In this document: piece after piece, positions 16,486 through 25,065 of the stretch
How the letters are laid out: each line of letters starts with the position of its first letter
Numbering within the stretch: position 1 is the stretch's first letter
Source: JBCCGI01 sp039029355
GTDB taxonomy: Bacteria > Planctomycetota > UBA1135 > GCA-002686595
Reading direction: 5' to 3'
Assembly: GCA_039029355.1 (NCBI GenBank)
Contig: JBCCGI010000101.1
Span: 1-25,164 of the forward strand
DNA: 25,164 nt
Notes under the pieces: model-generated
Told to the model about the DNA's origin: nothing
The model's input: the letters and a program-made list of their open reading frames with translations, nothing else
Database searches by the model: none
Program-made: the position numbers and the translations under genes

Positions 16486-16513
16486 AGTCTGGCTTAGCCA
16501 AACCCGCTGTCAA
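16486..16513 (-). promoter_or_regulatory. candidate cox operon promoter with palindromic operator
   Basis: On the minus strand a perfect TTGACA (16513-16508) is followed after 16 nt by CAGACT (16491-16486), a weak -10. The palindrome TGGCT-T-AGCCA (16490-16500) lies inside the spacer and overlaps the -10, a classic operator position. A second palindrome, CAAATTTG, lies at 16472-16479. The distance to the first gene is about 90 nt. Confidence 0.4.
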
Positions 16514-16671
16514 GGCGATCCGCGCGGGAGTTCGCCGCCGAGATGAGGGCGGAGATTGTCGCCGCACCGGCGAGAGACCTCAAGGGCGGCAAAATGTCGC
16601 AGCGCGCCCGTTCCCAGTCCTCGGCCAGCCGCTTGGGAAGGGCTCGAAGGCCGCGAAAGGTGCCGCTCGCG

Positions 16672-17043
16672 TTAGGTCGAGCTACGCTCGTCCTGCCGGA
16701 GGCGCTGGATCCGGGCGCATTCGAGCGCCCCGATGATCGCGCCGAGCAGCGAGGTCACCATCCACAACACCCCGAGCTCGTCCCCGTTGCTCTCGTGGTT
16801 GCCCGGCAGCAGCAGCACGAGCGGGACCGGCCCCGCCAGGAAGCCCACCAGCACGTAGGCCCAGGGCGCCACGCGGAAGAGCCGGATCAGCCCCACCACC
16901 GCCAGGCCGTAGAGCCCGCCGATCAGGAGCGCCCCGAGGCGGCTCTGGTGCGGCTCGCTAAGCCGGATCACCGCCAGCGCCGCGAAGCCGCCGGCCAGGG
17001 TGGCGGGAACGGCCCCCGCCAGCGCCCGTCCCAGCCGCCTCAA
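16672..17043 (-). CDS. small four-TM membrane protein in sigma/anti-sigma operon
   Basis: A 123-residue protein with four hydrophobic helices (about residues 8-28, 37-56, 61-80 and 91-110) and no recognised family. The start is inferred to be TTG (17043-17041), preceded by GGGGAGGG 6 nt upstream. Its TTGA overlap with the anti-sigma stop implies translational coupling. ATG and GTG are absent nearby in this frame. It probably works with the membrane-bound anti-sigma factor as a sensor partner, but nothing in the sequence shows this directly. Confidence 0.7.
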   Translation of the reverse strand: MRRLGRALAGAVPATLAGGFAALAVIRLSEPHQSRLGALLIGGLYGLAVVGLIRLFRVAPWAYVLVGFLAGPVPLVLLLPGNHESNGDELGVLWMVTSLLGAIIGALECARIQRLRQDERSST

Positions 17044-17525
17044 CGGTCGCCCTCCCCGAGGGGGGTGCCGCCCAGGAGCGAGGCCCAGTCCGGCAGGCGC
17101 AGGTCCAAGGTCGGCAGCGGGCTGAGGCGCGCCAGGGCGGAGTGCTCGTCGAGGCTCAACCCGCCGAAGCGCAGGACGAACAGCGCCAGGAGCGCTGCCG
17201 CCGCGGTCGCCGCGGAGGCGACCGCGCCGCCCGCCAGCCGGCGCAGGCGCGAGCGACGGCGCGCGGCGAAGGCGTCCTCCAGGCGCCCGTCCAGGCCGGA
17301 GAGGGCCCAGGCCAGCTCGCCCGCTGCGCCTCCGAGGGCCTCGGCGGCCAGAGCCGTCGTGCGCTCCCAGGCCTCCCGCTCGGCACGGCAGCCGGCGCAG
17401 GCCTCGAGGTGACCCTCGTCCCGGGCGGCCTCGACCGGGCTGAGGCCCCCGTCGAGGAGCAGCGCCAGCCGGCCGCGGAGGCGCCGGCAGGCGGGGTCGA
17501 GGTCGGGTGTGGCGTGGGTGCTCAT
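17040..17525 (-). CDS. zinc-finger (ZAS) anti-sigma factor, membrane-bound
   Basis: A 161-residue protein with the Hx3Cx2C ZAS motif (His39, Cys43, Cys46) in an N-terminal cytoplasmic domain, one TM helix at about 97-119 and a short periplasmic C-terminus. It should sequester the ECF sigma factor encoded just upstream until an envelope signal releases it. The ATG at 17525 overlaps the sigma TGA as ATGA, so the two are translationally coupled at matched levels. The residues upstream of this ATG in the open frame are an antisense or shifted shadow of the sigma gene. Confidence 0.88.
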   Translation of the reverse strand: MSTHATPDLDPACRRLRGRLALLLDGGLSPVEAARDEGHLEACAGCRAEREAWERTTALAAEALGGAAGELAWALSGLDGRLEDAFAARRRSRLRRLAGGAVASAATAAAALLALFVLRFGGLSLDEHSALARLSPLPTLDLRLPDWASLLGGTPLGEGDR

Positions 17526-18067
17526 GGCTGGTCGGCGAAGCGTTGGCGGAGGCGCCGGAGCGCCTGGTAGGCGTTGGCCCGCGAGCTCTCTTCGGTGATC
17601 CCGAGCGCGTGGGCAATCTCGCGGTGCGAGAGCTCGTGGTTCAAGCGCAGGTCGAGCACCTCCCGCTGGCGCCGGGGGAGCCGCTCCATCTCCGCCCGCA
17701 CGGCGGCCAGGGTCTCGCGCTCCTCGGGTCCGTCGGCCGGCTCGGGCGCGGGGAGCGGCTCTCCGCCCGGCCCTTCGCCGCCGCCGTCCAGCGACGCCAG
17801 CCGCGGCCGCCGCCCCAGCTGGCGCACGAGGTTGAGCGCGATCGACACCAGCCACGAGCGCAGGCGGTCGGGATCCCGGAGCGACGACAGCCCCTCGAAG
17901 GCGCGCACCCAGGTCTCCTGGAGGATCTCGCGCGCCTCCTCGCGGTCGGCGAGGGACGCGGTGAGCGTGCCCCAAAGGGGGCCGGCGTGACGCTGGACGA
18001 GTTCATGGAAGCGCTCGTGCTCCCCGCCCAGGACCCGGCGGATGATCTCGCGGTCGCTCGTCTCCAC
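17522..18067 (-). CDS. ECF-type RNA polymerase sigma factor
   Basis: A 181-residue sigma factor with region 2 (AREILQETWVRAFEGLSSLR, then RLRSWLVSIALN) and region 4 (LPRRQREVLDLR, then SHREIAHALGITEESSRANA), joined by a Gly/Pro-rich linker. It has no region 1.1 or 3, as expected for the extracytoplasmic-function group. The start is taken as GTG at 18067 (ETSDREIIRRVLGG) because the frame extends 54 codons upstream with non-sigma sequence; an ATG at 18229 is the alternative. It is first in a coupled operon with its anti-sigma factor and probably autoregulated. Confidence 0.9.
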   Translation of the reverse strand: METSDREIIRRVLGGEHERFHELVQRHAGPLWGTLTASLADREEAREILQETWVRAFEGLSSLRDPDRLRSWLVSIALNLVRQLGRRPRLASLDGGGEGPGGEPLPAPEPADGPEERETLAAVRAEMERLPRRQREVLDLRLNHELSHREIAHALGITEESSRANAYQALRRLRQRFADQP

Positions 18068-18272
18068 GTTCGGGCCGCCCGGGCACGGGGGCTCCGAGCG
18101 GACGACGCGCGCCGCCGGGCGTGAAACCGCCGCCTTCCGACGAGGCTCCCCAACGGCCTTCAAACCTCTCCCCCAAAAGGGTTTAGAAAAACCAGCCGTC
18201 ATCGGGGCGGGGGTGCTGAGAGGCTCCACGGAGCCCTTCTTCTATCCTGGCCGCCGGCCATTTCTTAGCCCG

Positions 18273-19355
18273 ATGGATCACTCCCCTCTGCTCGACGTAC
18301 ATCTTTCCGCCGGCGCCCGCCTGGGCGACCGGCCCGAGGCCCCCGGCCACTCCGCTCCCCTGACCTTTGGCGACGTGCCCGCGGAGTGGCGCGCCGGCGC
18401 CGAGGGCTGCGCGCTCTTCGACGCCGCCGACCTCGGCGCCGTCCACCTGGAGGGCAGCGAGGCCGCCGCGTTCCTGCACCGCCTGCTCGCGAACGATGTC
18501 CGCGCGCTGCGCCCCGGAGCGGGCAACCGCAACCTGCTGCTGACCGGCAAGGGCAAGGTGCGCTTCGACTTCCACCTGGCCCGCGAAGCCGAGGACGGGT
18601 TCCGGCTGACGGCTCAGCCCGGACGCGCGGCGGACCTGCTGACCGCGCTCGACATGTACCTCTTCCAGGACGACGTGCGTTGCCGCGACGACTCGGCGCT
18701 GGTAGCGCCGCTCGAGCTCGCCGGCCCCCGCGCGCGCGCCTGCGTCGAACAGGTGCTCGGCAGCGCCGCGCCCGACGCGGCCGAGTCGTTCGTCGACGTG
18801 GCCTGGCGCTCGGGGACCGCGCGCGTCGTCGCGACCGAGGTCGCTGGCGCGCCGGGCTTGCGCGTCGACGCGGGCCCCGAGCTCGCCGCCGCGCTCTGGG
18901 AAGCGCTCACCGGCGCCGGCGCGACGCCGGCCGGCCTGGTGGCGCGCGACTTCCTGCGCATCGAGTGCGGGCGCGCGCTGACCGGCGTGGACCTGAACGA
19001 CGACATCTACCCGCAGGAGGCCGGGCTCGACGACGCCTTCTCGCTCGACAAGGGCTGCTACATCGGCCAGGAGGTCGTCGCGAAGATCGACACGTACGGC
19101 GGCCTCAACAAGCGCCTGCTGCCGCTGCGGGTCAGCCACGACGACCCGATCGCGCCGGGGACGCGGCTCGTGCTCGAGGACGACGGCAAGGCGCGCGACC
19201 TGGGCGTCGTCACCTCCTGGGGCTACTCGTTCGCGCTCGACGGCGGGCTCGTGCTCGCCTACGTGAAGCGGCGGCACCAGGACGAGGGCACCACCTTCCG
19301 CCTCGGCGAGAGCGACGCGACGGCCACGATCGTGGCGCCCCCGCGCGCGGGCTAG
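18273..19355 (+). CDS. ygfZ: YgfZ/GcvT-like folate-binding Fe-S maintenance protein
   Basis: A 360-residue protein of the GcvT/YgfZ superfamily. The YgfZ signature KGCYIGQE, with its conserved Cys at 262, is followed by VVAKIDTYGGLNKRLLPL. N-terminal blocks such as LFDAADLGAVHLEG and HRLLANDV match the tetrahydrofolate-binding GcvT fold. YgfZ supports repair or assembly of iron-sulfur enzymes with folate. The ATG at 18273 is chosen because the upstream extension overlaps the divergent sigma gene. It converges with the DUF3108-like gene with only 4 nt between the stops. Confidence 0.93.
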   Translation: MDHSPLLDVHLSAGARLGDRPEAPGHSAPLTFGDVPAEWRAGAEGCALFDAADLGAVHLEGSEAAAFLHRLLANDVRALRPGAGNRNLLLTGKGKVRFDFHLAREAEDGFRLTAQPGRAADLLTALDMYLFQDDVRCRDDSALVAPLELAGPRARACVEQVLGSAAPDAAESFVDVAWRSGTARVVATEVAGAPGLRVDAGPELAAALWEALTGAGATPAGLVARDFLRIECGRALTGVDLNDDIYPQEAGLDDAFSLDKGCYIGQEVVAKIDTYGGLNKRLLPLRVSHDDPIAPGTRLVLEDDGKARDLGVVTSWGYSFALDGGLVLAYVKRRHQDEGTTFRLGESDATATIVAPPRAG

Positions 19356-19359
19356 GCGC

Positions 19360-20346
19360 TTACTCCGGCAGCGGCCGGAACGCCGGCGGCGTGCCCGAGA
19401 AGCTCTTCAGCAGCACGTCGATTTCGAGGTCGAGCGGCCCCACCGGCAGGTCGCCGCGGATGCGGACGGGAACGCCGGTCTGGCGCTCGACCCACAGCTC
19501 GATCGAGCCGTGGATGCCGAACAGGCCCTCGAACGTCTCGGCCTTCTCGCGCGTCTTGTCGTCCGGCACCTCGCCGGGATACGGGCGCGGATCGAGCAGG
19601 ATCTGCACCGCGTCGAAGGTACCGGCGTAGGTCTCCTGCTTGCCCTCCTTGCCGCGCCGCAGGCGGATCTCCCAGAGGTCGAGCTTGTCGGCCACCGGGA
19701 AGGAGAGATACAGCCGATCCTCGCGCGCCATCGAGCGCGCGTAGTACGCCGCCGAGACCATGTCGAGCGCGTCGACCGGCAGCACGCGCTCCTTGGGATC
19801 CTTCCAGATGCGCGTGCCCTTGGGCGCGTTGCGGTCGCTGTCGCGGCGGTAGCGCACGAACGGCTCGCCGCCCTGGCGGCCGATCAGCACCTCGCGGCGG
19901 CGGTTCTTCGAGCCGGTCTGCTGGAAGTTGTAGACCGCGCGCGGCCAGTCGACCGGGTGGAGGTGCGACTCGACCTTGGCGTCCATCGAGAAGAGCTGGT
20001 AGTCGCCCTTCGCACGCAGGCGCATCCAGGCGCTCTCGCGCTCGGCTTCGCCGGAGCTGGCGCCGAGCAGCAGCACCGACTCGCGGTACGGCTCGGTGCC
20101 GCACTCCATCGTGACGTCGCCCACCGGCGCATCGATGCCGCCGACGCCGACGCGCACGCGGAACACCAGCTTCTCGCCGCGCGGCACGTAGAGCGGGTCG
20201 GCGTTCTCGCTCCAGTCGATGCGCAGGTCGTCCCGGCGCTGGACCTCCGGCTCCTGGGCGGGCTCGTCGGCCGCCTTCATCGCGTCCTGGGGGGCAATAA
20301 AGGAAACGAGAGAAAGCAGAAGTGGTGCGATCACGGCGCGGGTCAT
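19360..20346 (-). CDS. exported DUF3108-like protein
   Basis: A 328-residue protein. A signal peptide (TRAVIAPLLLSLVSFIAPQ) is followed by an all-beta protein of the DUF3108 type: EKLVFRVRVG near the N-terminus, LRAKGDYQLFSMDAKVESHL, and a C-terminal block VERQTGVPVRIRGDLPVGPLD. DUF3108 proteins are periplasmic or envelope-associated with no clear function. The ATG at 20346 fits the signal peptide; the in-frame codons before it are untypical. It starts 32 nt after the stop of the dehydrogenase gene and may be co-transcribed with it. Confidence 0.75.
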   Translation of the reverse strand: MTRAVIAPLLLSLVSFIAPQDAMKAADEPAQEPEVQRRDDLRIDWSENADPLYVPRGEKLVFRVRVGVGGIDAPVGDVTMECGTEPYRESVLLLGASSGEAERESAWMRLRAKGDYQLFSMDAKVESHLHPVDWPRAVYNFQQTGSKNRRREVLIGRQGGEPFVRYRRDSDRNAPKGTRIWKDPKERVLPVDALDMVSAAYYARSMAREDRLYLSFPVADKLDLWEIRLRRGKEGKQETYAGTFDAVQILLDPRPYPGEVPDDKTREKAETFEGLFGIHGSIELWVERQTGVPVRIRGDLPVGPLDLEIDVLLKSFSGTPPAFRPLPE

Positions 20347-20378
20347 CCGTCTTGTCCTAGGGCTCGGCCCTCCGCCGT

Positions 20379-21437
20379 TCAAGCTTGAGTCGCGTTCGCC
20401 CTTCGGCGCGCCAGGCGCTCCGAGGCCTCCTCTGCGGCCACTTCCGCGGGGGCACGGCCCTCCTCGCAGGCCCGGCCCAGGATCTCGGCGGAGAGCGCGG
20501 AGACGCGCTCCTCGATGGCCTCGTCGGAGGTCGCCTCGCCCGTCAGATGGAAGGCCGCGCCGCGCATGACCGCGCCCGCGTTCACGACGAAGTCCGGTAC
20601 GTAAAGGATGCCGCGCCGGTGCAGGTGGTCGCCGTGGCGCGTGCGCGCCAGGATGTTGTTCGCCGCACCGACGACGCTGCGGCAGGACAGGCGCTGGATC
20701 GTCAGGTCGTGCAGCACGCCGCCCATCGCGCAGGGCGCGAAGACGTCGCAGTGCACGTCGTACTCGGTGCCGGCGTCGACGGTCTGGATGCCCAGCTCCT
20801 CGCGCGCCGCGCGCGCCCGGTCGTCGTCGATCTCCGAAGCGACGACGCGCGCGCCGAGCGCGGTCAGCCGCTGGGCCAGCCGGAAGCCGACCGCGCCGAG
20901 GCCCTGGATCACGATCGTGCGGCGCGGCCAGTCCTCCTCGCCATCAAGCTGACGCAGCGCTGCGCTCACGCCGGCGAAGGCGCCCAGCGTGGTCGCCCCC
21001 GCGAGGTCTCCCGCGCCCGCCTCGCCCGGCAGCGCGGCGAAGCGGGTCTCGTCGCAGACCCACGCCAGCTCGCGCGCCTCGGTGCCCACGTCGGGGCCGG
21101 TGTAGAAGCGCCCGCCCATGCGCTCGACGCAGCGGCCCAGGTGGCGGTAGGCCGCCTCGTGGTCCAGCTCGGGGTGGTCGAGCAGCACCAGCTTGCCCCC
21201 GCCGCCGGCGATATCCGCCAGGGCGACCTTCCAGGACATGGCAAGCGCCAGGCGCAGGCAGTCGAGGAGCGCGGCCTTTTCGGTAGCGTAGGGGAAGCGT
21301 CGCACCCCGCCGAAGGCGGGCCCCGCGCTGGTGTCGTGCAGGGCCAAGAAGGCCCGCAGGCCCGAGCGGTGGTCGTGGAGGGCGACCACCTCCTCGAACC
21401 CCTCGCGGGTCATGGCATCCAAAATGTGGACCGACAT
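20379..21437 (-). CDS. Leu/Val/Phe-type amino acid dehydrogenase
   Basis: A 352-residue Glu/Leu/Phe/Val dehydrogenase family enzyme that deaminates a branched-chain or aromatic amino acid to its keto acid with NAD. GPAFGGVRRFPY precedes the catalytic pair Lys70 (MSWK) and Lys82 (GGGGK), matching Lys68/Lys80 of leucine dehydrogenase. FYTGPDVGT gives Asp116. The Rossmann motif is GLGAVG at 179-184, with acidic residues ending the second strand (VVASEIDDD) suggesting NAD. Length is normal for LeuDH. The ATG at 21437 (MSVHIL) is chosen over the open frame upstream. Substrate is uncertain. Confidence 0.92.
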   Translation of the reverse strand: MSVHILDAMTREGFEEVVALHDHRSGLRAFLALHDTSAGPAFGGVRRFPYATEKAALLDCLRLALAMSWKVALADIAGGGGKLVLLDHPELDHEAAYRHLGRCVERMGGRFYTGPDVGTEARELAWVCDETRFAALPGEAGAGDLAGATTLGAFAGVSAALRQLDGEEDWPRRTIVIQGLGAVGFRLAQRLTALGARVVASEIDDDRARAAREELGIQTVDAGTEYDVHCDVFAPCAMGGVLHDLTIQRLSCRSVVGAANNILARTRHGDHLHRRGILYVPDFVVNAGAVMRGAAFHLTGEATSDEAIEERVSALSAEILGRACEEGRAPAEVAAEEASERLARRRANATQA

Positions 21438-21522
21438 CGCTCCAAGCGCGATTCTACCCCGCCCGGGGCCGCGTCGGCGGCTCGGGGGAAGATCCCACCC
21501 GAAAGGGCGTCCCACCATCGCC

Positions 21523-22434
21523 ATGAACACCCTCCGCCAGCTCCTCGTCGCCCCGTTGGCTCTGCCCCTGCTCCTCGTCGGCTGCATCGCTCCCGACGGC
21601 GGCGAGCCCGAGAGCGAACCCTACACCCCGCGCGAGGCCGACGAACCCGCGACCATCGGGTACTTCATCACGTCGCTGGACAACCAGCTGAAGGCGTGGA
21701 CGAACCTCAAGCTCGGCGCGACGTCGAACAAGGAGCTGCGGACGCTGCGCAGCCTCGAGCGCGAGCTGAACCAGAGCACCTCCAAGCGCCGCGGGGAGCT
21801 GCTGGAGCAGCTGGAGTCGCCCTCCCCGAAGAGCCGCGCGGTGTCCGCGATCGCGCTCGGCTTCTCGGGCGATCCGTCCGTGGCCGGCCCGATCCTGAAC
21901 GCGCTCTCCGATCCGGACCCGCTGGTCGTCAACAACGCACTGGTCGGGCTCGGCGTGCTGGCGAGCGCCGATACGCCGCTCGCGCGCGTCTGCTACCTGC
22001 TCGCCAACAACCCCGACCCGTGGACGCGCAACAACGCCGCCTATGCGATGGCTGCGGTGATCGCGGCCGGCGGGCGCGACGAGTGCGTGCTCGACTCCTG
22101 CCGCGGCGGCCTGATCGACGCGGAGGGCGGCGTGCGCGCCCAGTCGGCGAGCATCCTCGGCATGCTCTCCGACGTCGAGAGCGTGCAACCCCTGGGCGAC
22201 CTGCTCTTCGACGACCAGATGCTGGTCGGCCGCGCCTCCGCGGCGGCGCTCGGCACGATCGGGCTCAAGGTTCTCGAGGAGAAGGGCAAGATCGCGCGCC
22301 TGCTCGTCGACGCGGCGCCGCGCGTGCAGCCGTCGCTCCGCAACACGATCCTGGGCGAGCTCGCGCGCATGTCGACCGACAACTACGGCGAGGACCTAGA
22401 GCTGTGGACCGAGTGGGCCTACCGGCTGCCCTAA
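21523..22434 (+). CDS. HEAT-repeat lipoprotein
   Basis: A 303-residue exported protein with lipobox LLVGC (Cys21). Residues about 95-290 form alternating Ala/Leu-rich helices with GxxxxxxAxxxLxxxLxDPDPLVxxxA-type HEAT/PBS-lyase repeat patterns (for instance SDPDPLVVNNALVGLG and GVRAQSASILGM), a protein-protein interaction scaffold. It probably acts at the envelope. It is divergent from the dehydrogenase gene across 85 bp. Function is unknown. Confidence 0.85.
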   Translation: MNTLRQLLVAPLALPLLLVGCIAPDGGEPESEPYTPREADEPATIGYFITSLDNQLKAWTNLKLGATSNKELRTLRSLERELNQSTSKRRGELLEQLESPSPKSRAVSAIALGFSGDPSVAGPILNALSDPDPLVVNNALVGLGVLASADTPLARVCYLLANNPDPWTRNNAAYAMAAVIAAGGRDECVLDSCRGGLIDAEGGVRAQSASILGMLSDVESVQPLGDLLFDDQMLVGRASAAALGTIGLKVLEEKGKIARLLVDAAPRVQPSLRNTILGELARMSTDNYGEDLELWTEWAYRLP

Positions 22435-22482
22435 CCCGCACCATACCGCGCTAACGGGACGCGCGTGCTAGGCTCGAGCTGC

Positions 22483-23646
22483 ATGGCTTGGCTCCCTCAC
22501 CTCGGCGCCTGGCTCGCGACCCTCGCTGCCTCGCTCGCCGCGCTTCAGGCCGGTGACGAGGCGCCCCAGGACCCGCCGCTCGCCAGCGCGGGAAAGCGGC
22601 GGCCCGTTGCGGGGCTGGCGGGCCTCAAGGCCGAGTCGGCGGTGCGCTTCCTCGGACGCGCGGCCGATCCGCACCGGTTGGAGGTCACGTTCCTGTTCCC
22701 CGACCGCGCCCGCTGGGCGCTGCGCCACGACGCCTCGGGGGAGCGCACGCTGCAGTATCGCTACGGCGAGCACGCCTTCGTGCTCCCGCGCGGCGAGCGT
22801 GAGGCCCCGACCCCGACCGCCGCGGAGCGCGCGGCGATGCTGCGCCCCCTGGAGCTGCGGCGCGCGGCGTTCCTCTGGCCGGCGGGCTTCGACTGGTCGG
22901 GCGAAGGCGCGGTGCGGACCGCTCCCCTGCGCACGCTGTCGGACGGCGGGCAGGGCGCTCCGCTCGGGAGCCTGCGGGCCGACCTGGCGCCCGACGGGCG
23001 TCCGCGGCGCCTGGCGGTGCTCGACCCCCACGGCGTCGTCCAGGAGGAGCTCTTGATCCGCGCCTGGACCGAGCAGCGGGGCCGTACCTGGCCCGGCGAG
23101 ATGCGCCTGATCGTGGGCGGGCGCGAGGTGTGGGAGGAGACCCTGTCCAAGATCACGACCCGCCTCGATCGCCTGGAGGGCTACTTCCTGCCGCCCAACC
23201 ACCAGGGGCTGGCGCCGGCGAGCGACGCCCCCCAGCCGGTGCGCCTCGAGCAGGAGACGACGCGGATCGTGCCGCTCGACCCGGCCGCGGGCTGGGCCCT
23301 GGCGCGCGAGAGGGCCGCCGAGCTGGTGCGGAGCGAGGCCCCTGCCCTGCGCGACGCCGGGCACGACCTGCGCGCGCTGCCGAGCTTCCGGCTGGACGCG
23401 CAGGGCCGCCCGACCGGCGTGGTGCTGCGGCTCAAGGCGCTGGCCCGGCCGGCACCCGAGGGCTTCGCCTCGGAGCCGGCGACCCCGGCCCTCCGCATGG
23501 CGCTGGACGGGGCGACCGAGCCGACTCCGGAGGCCCTGGCGCGGCTGCGGGCCGCGATCCCGGCCGGCTACGTCGAGGCCGGGCTGCGGGCGGAGGCCAC
23601 GCCCTCGCGGCTGACGCTCGAGCTGCGGCTCGCCCAGAAGCGCTAG
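22483..23646 (+). CDS. exported protein of unknown function
   Basis: A 387-residue protein with an N-terminal signal peptide (MAWLPHLGAWLATLAASLAA). The rest is beta-rich with a lipid-binding-like block (VTFLFPDRARWALRHDASGERTLQYRYGEHAFVL) and C-terminal repeat-like segments (LDAQGRPTGVVLRLKALA). It is reminiscent of periplasmic outer-membrane lipoprotein-sorting-like beta proteins, but no family was confirmed. A GTG at 22465 adds six residues and is an alternative start; the ATG fits the signal peptide better. It begins 48 nt after the HEAT lipoprotein stop, so the two may be co-transcribed. Confidence 0.7.
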   Translation: MAWLPHLGAWLATLAASLAALQAGDEAPQDPPLASAGKRRPVAGLAGLKAESAVRFLGRAADPHRLEVTFLFPDRARWALRHDASGERTLQYRYGEHAFVLPRGEREAPTPTAAERAAMLRPLELRRAAFLWPAGFDWSGEGAVRTAPLRTLSDGGQGAPLGSLRADLAPDGRPRRLAVLDPHGVVQEELLIRAWTEQRGRTWPGEMRLIVGGREVWEETLSKITTRLDRLEGYFLPPNHQGLAPASDAPQPVRLEQETTRIVPLDPAAGWALARERAAELVRSEAPALRDAGHDLRALPSFRLDAQGRPTGVVLRLKALARPAPEGFASEPATPALRMALDGATEPTPEALARLRAAIPAGYVEAGLRAEATPSRLTLELRLAQKR

Positions 23647-23763
23647 CCCGGGCTCGCCAACGGGCTCGGGCTCGCCTCCCGGCCCTCCGGAGGCCGCAGG
23701 GCCCCCGGGCGCCCCCCCGTTGACGCCCGCAGCGTGCGCTGTCCTCCACCGGCACCCCCGGGT

Positions 23764-23811
23764 GTCCCCTGGAGGGGACCCTCTGAACCCCGGGCCACCG
23801 CCCCGGGGGCC
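23764..23811 (+). repeat. adjacent GC-rich hairpins before the Ser/Arg-rich gene
   Basis: GTCCCC-TGGA-GGGGAC (23764-23779) forms a 6-bp stem with a 4-nt loop. It is followed by CCCCGG/CCGGGG arms around 23789-23811. They lie in the gap between the exported-protein gene and the Ser/Arg-rich gene. There is no U-tract, so they could be a terminator without U-run or leader structure. Confidence 0.4.
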
Positions 23812-23886
23812 AGCGCGCCGGGGTACGATCCGGCATCGTTTTTGCTCCTGTCGGCGCGCCCCACCGCCCGCCCCTTGAGGTCCCCT

Positions 23887-25065
23887 ATGCGCAAGCTCGG
23901 TGTCTTTTCCCTGATCCTGGTCGTCTTCCTCGCCTTCAGCGCGGACGTGTTCGCCCAGCGTGGGCGCGGCTCGTCGTCCCGCGGGTCGAGCGCATCTTCG
24001 TCCCGGTCCTCAGGGGGTAGCTCCCGGGCGAGCTCCAGCCGCTCGTCGGGCTCCAGCTCGCGCGCCTCGCGCAGCAGCAGCTCGTCCCGCAGCAGCGGCT
24101 CGTCGAGCCGCAGCTCGAGCTCCTCGTCGCGCAGCAGCTCGTCGCGCGGCAGCGTCGGGTCGAGCTCGTCGCGCAGCACGGGCTCCAGCTCGCGGGTCTC
24201 GGGCAGCTCGCGCTCGTCGTCGTCCTCGTCGTCGCGCTCGACGTACACCGCCCCGAGCACCAGCTCGCGGTCGAGCGGTTCGAGCACGCGGTCGAGCGGC
24301 ACGAGCTCGCGCTCGTCGAGCTCGCCGAGCTACAGCTACAGCTCGCGTGCGACGTCATCGGCCCCCACCGACTCCGCGCGGTCCTCGGCAGGAACCAGCA
24401 CTTCGTCGCGCAGCCTCTCCTACACCGACCGCGAGCGGTCGGGCGACGTCGACTCGGGGGTCGTCGACGTCACCGGCGCGCGGAGCGGGCGCACCCGCTT
24501 CCCCGCGCCCTATCGATCCAGCATCGACTCGAGCCGCAGCGCCACGCCGTCGTCGCGGGCCGGCTCGACCCGCAGCTCGTCCAGCTCGGACCTGGTGCGC
24601 CTTGTCGATCGCTACCGCAACGCCGGGCGGAGCGCGCCCGGCGCCCCGAACACCGTCGCTCCGATCCTCGACCGCTACGGCAGGAGCGGTTCGAGCGCCA
24701 CAGATCGGACGACGGCGCCGGGCCGCGGGGCCTCGTCTCTTGGCCTGGACACGGATCGCTACGCGCGTGGTCCCCTGCAGCGCCGATCGCCCTCCGGGGT
24801 GAGCGGCGGCCGCAAGGTGGACGTGACGCCCTCGCGCGAGCCCCGTGTCCGCCGTGCCGAGAACGACGCCACGCGGCCCTCTTCCAGCTCGCGCCCCGGC
24901 CGCAGCCGGGCGGATCGAGCAAACGGCGACCAGGCAACCCCTGAGCGCCCGAACGCCGCGCGTACGGCTCGGCAGCTGCGCCGGCTGGCCGTGGAGGACC
25001 CGCAGACCGCGCGCCGGATCGGCCAGGCCGGCGGCTCGCTGGCGCGGCAGTCGCAATTTTCCTGA
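23887..25065 (+). CDS. secreted Ser/Arg-rich low-complexity protein
   Basis: A 392-residue protein. A signal peptide (MRKLGVFSLILVVFLAFSADVFAQ) has a likely cut after AQ. Residues about 25-150 are almost entirely Ser, Arg and Gly (such as SSSRSSGSSSRASS), then a Ser/Thr-rich region and a more ordinary C-terminal part containing two LVDRYRNAGRS / ILDRYGRSGS-like repeats and an Arg-rich end (RPNAARTARQLRRLA). The ATG at 23887 has GAGG 7 nt upstream. The DNA reuses a few AGC/TCG/CGC codons. The sequence suggests a disordered, cationic, possibly cell-surface or matrix protein, but there is no recognised family. Confidence 0.8.
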   Translation: MRKLGVFSLILVVFLAFSADVFAQRGRGSSSRGSSASSSRSSGGSSRASSSRSSGSSSRASRSSSSSRSSGSSSRSSSSSSRSSSSRGSVGSSSSRSTGSSSRVSGSSRSSSSSSSRSTYTAPSTSSRSSGSSTRSSGTSSRSSSSPSYSYSSRATSSAPTDSARSSAGTSTSSRSLSYTDRERSGDVDSGVVDVTGARSGRTRFPAPYRSSIDSSRSATPSSRAGSTRSSSSSDLVRLVDRYRNAGRSAPGAPNTVAPILDRYGRSGSSATDRTTAPGRGASSLGLDTDRYARGPLQRRSPSGVSGGRKVDVTPSREPRVRRAENDATRPSSSSRPGRSRADRANGDQATPERPNAARTARQLRRLAVEDPQTARRIGQAGGSLARQSQFS

